Below are positions 6,072 to 6,304 of a DNA stretch of 6,304 bases, in pieces. The notes beneath the pieces are model-generated. The model was not told the origin of the DNA. It was given only the letters and a program-made list of their open reading frames with translations, and searched no databases. The DNA is from Limiplasma sp958448555 (GTDB lineage Bacteria > Bacillota > Clostridia > Christensenellales > Aristaeellaceae): the NCBI GenBank assembly GCA_958448555.1, contig CAUDEL010000082.1, forward strand, positions 1-6,304. Direction: 5' to 3'. Each line of letters starts with the position of its first letter. Positions within the stretch are counted from its first letter, which is position 1. A program made the translations under genes and the position numbers.

Positions 6072-6304
6072 TTACTTCGCGGCCTCGTAGATGGCGCTCA
6101 GGGCCTCGAGCACGGCGTCGGTGGTGACGGTGGCGCCGGAGATGGCCTCGACGTCGCCCTCGGCCAGCGGCAGGGTCTTATCGACGAACTGGAGCTGGAA
6201 CAGGGGGTCGAGGGCGTTGGCGCCCAGGCCGTCGGTCTCGGCGAACTGCTCGTCGCCGATCTTGATGGACTTGATGGTGAGGCCGTCGAGCGTCACCTTC
6301 ACGG
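6072..6304 (-). CDS. FMN-binding-domain protein, C-terminal part only
   Basis: The frame is open from the right window edge to TAA at 6072-6074, giving 76 full codons; the 5' part lies outside. The GTG at 6302 is internal rather than a start. The fragment shows an FMN_bind domain of the RnfG/NqrC type: VKVTLDGLTIKSIKI (turn and strand), FAETDGLG, then EAISGATVTTDAVLEAL at the end. In this family the last Thr of SGATxT carries FMN in a phosphoester bond made by ApbE, and the next intact gene encodes ApbE. Such proteins act outside the cytoplasmic membrane in electron transfer, either as Rnf/Nqr subunits or as stand-alone extracellular flavoproteins; which kind this is cannot be told from the fragment. 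75 of the 76 codons end in G or C, a stronger bias than in the neighbours, which suggests high expression. Confidence 0.88.
   Translation of the reverse strand, partial: VKVTLDGLTIKSIKIGDEQFAETDGLGANALDPLFQLQFVDKTLPLAEGDVEAISGATVTTDAVLEALSAIYEAAK

Noticed and set aside
6072..6302. GTG at 6302 as the start of a small 76-residue protein
   Set aside because: It is at the window edge, in the middle of an FMN-binding domain whose first strands are missing, with no room to see an RBS. A truncated larger gene is the simpler reading.
1..6304. Mobile elements, CRISPR arrays, tRNA or rRNA genes, phage or toxin-antitoxin genes
   Set aside because: No transposase or integrase motifs, no regularly spaced repeats and no tRNA-like folds are visible. 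The window is a dense run of ordinary chromosomal genes on one strand.

Overview
The window looks like the chromosome of a GC-rich, low-complexity-intergenic member of the Firmicutes, most likely an uncultured gut-type Clostridia (Oscillospiraceae or Christensenellales-like). This is an inference from three things: strong AGGAGG-type ribosome binding sites, short Lys/Arg-led lipoprotein-like signal peptides, and a helicase/exonuclease pair of the Bacillus MrfA/MrfB (YprA/YprB) type. All six genes I can support lie on the minus strand and are tightly packed, so transcription runs from the right edge to the left edge. Coding density is about 97 percent and no gap exceeds 80 bases.

Layout in direction of transcription: (1) 6304-6072, the C-terminal end of an FMN-binding-domain protein carrying the SGATxT flavinylation motif, cut by the window edge. 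(2) A 68-base gap holding a GC-rich hairpin followed by TTTT, which reads as a weak intrinsic terminator or attenuator. (3) 6003-4969, a secreted or lipid-anchored ApbE-type FAD:protein FMN transferase, the enzyme that would attach FMN to the product of gene 1. (4) After 22 bases, 4946-2676, a 756-residue superfamily 2 helicase with a C-terminal cysteine cluster (MrfA/YprA family). (5) Sharing one base with it, 2676-1486, a DEDDh exonuclease with a C-terminal TPR-like region (MrfB/YprB family). (6) Overlapping by 13 bases, 1498-815, a 227-residue protein made almost wholly of TPR repeats. (7) After an 80-base gap with a 7-bp hairpin, 734-1, an exported SH3b-domain protein whose 3' end is outside the window and which ends in view with a CPxCG half zinc-knuckle.

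Functionally there are two modules. The right-hand one is extracytoplasmic flavinylation: a probably abundant FMN-carrying protein and its transferase. The middle one is DNA repair: MrfA and MrfB are known in Bacillus subtilis as a UvrABC-independent excision pathway for mitomycin C lesions. The close spacing suggests apbE, mrfA, mrfB and the TPR gene are co-transcribed, but nothing in the sequence shows that they share a pathway. I see no mobile elements, CRISPR arrays, tRNAs or rRNAs. The most interesting non-coding signal is the leader of apbE, where two mutually exclusive RNA folds can be drawn, one a terminator and the other involving the apbE ribosome binding site.
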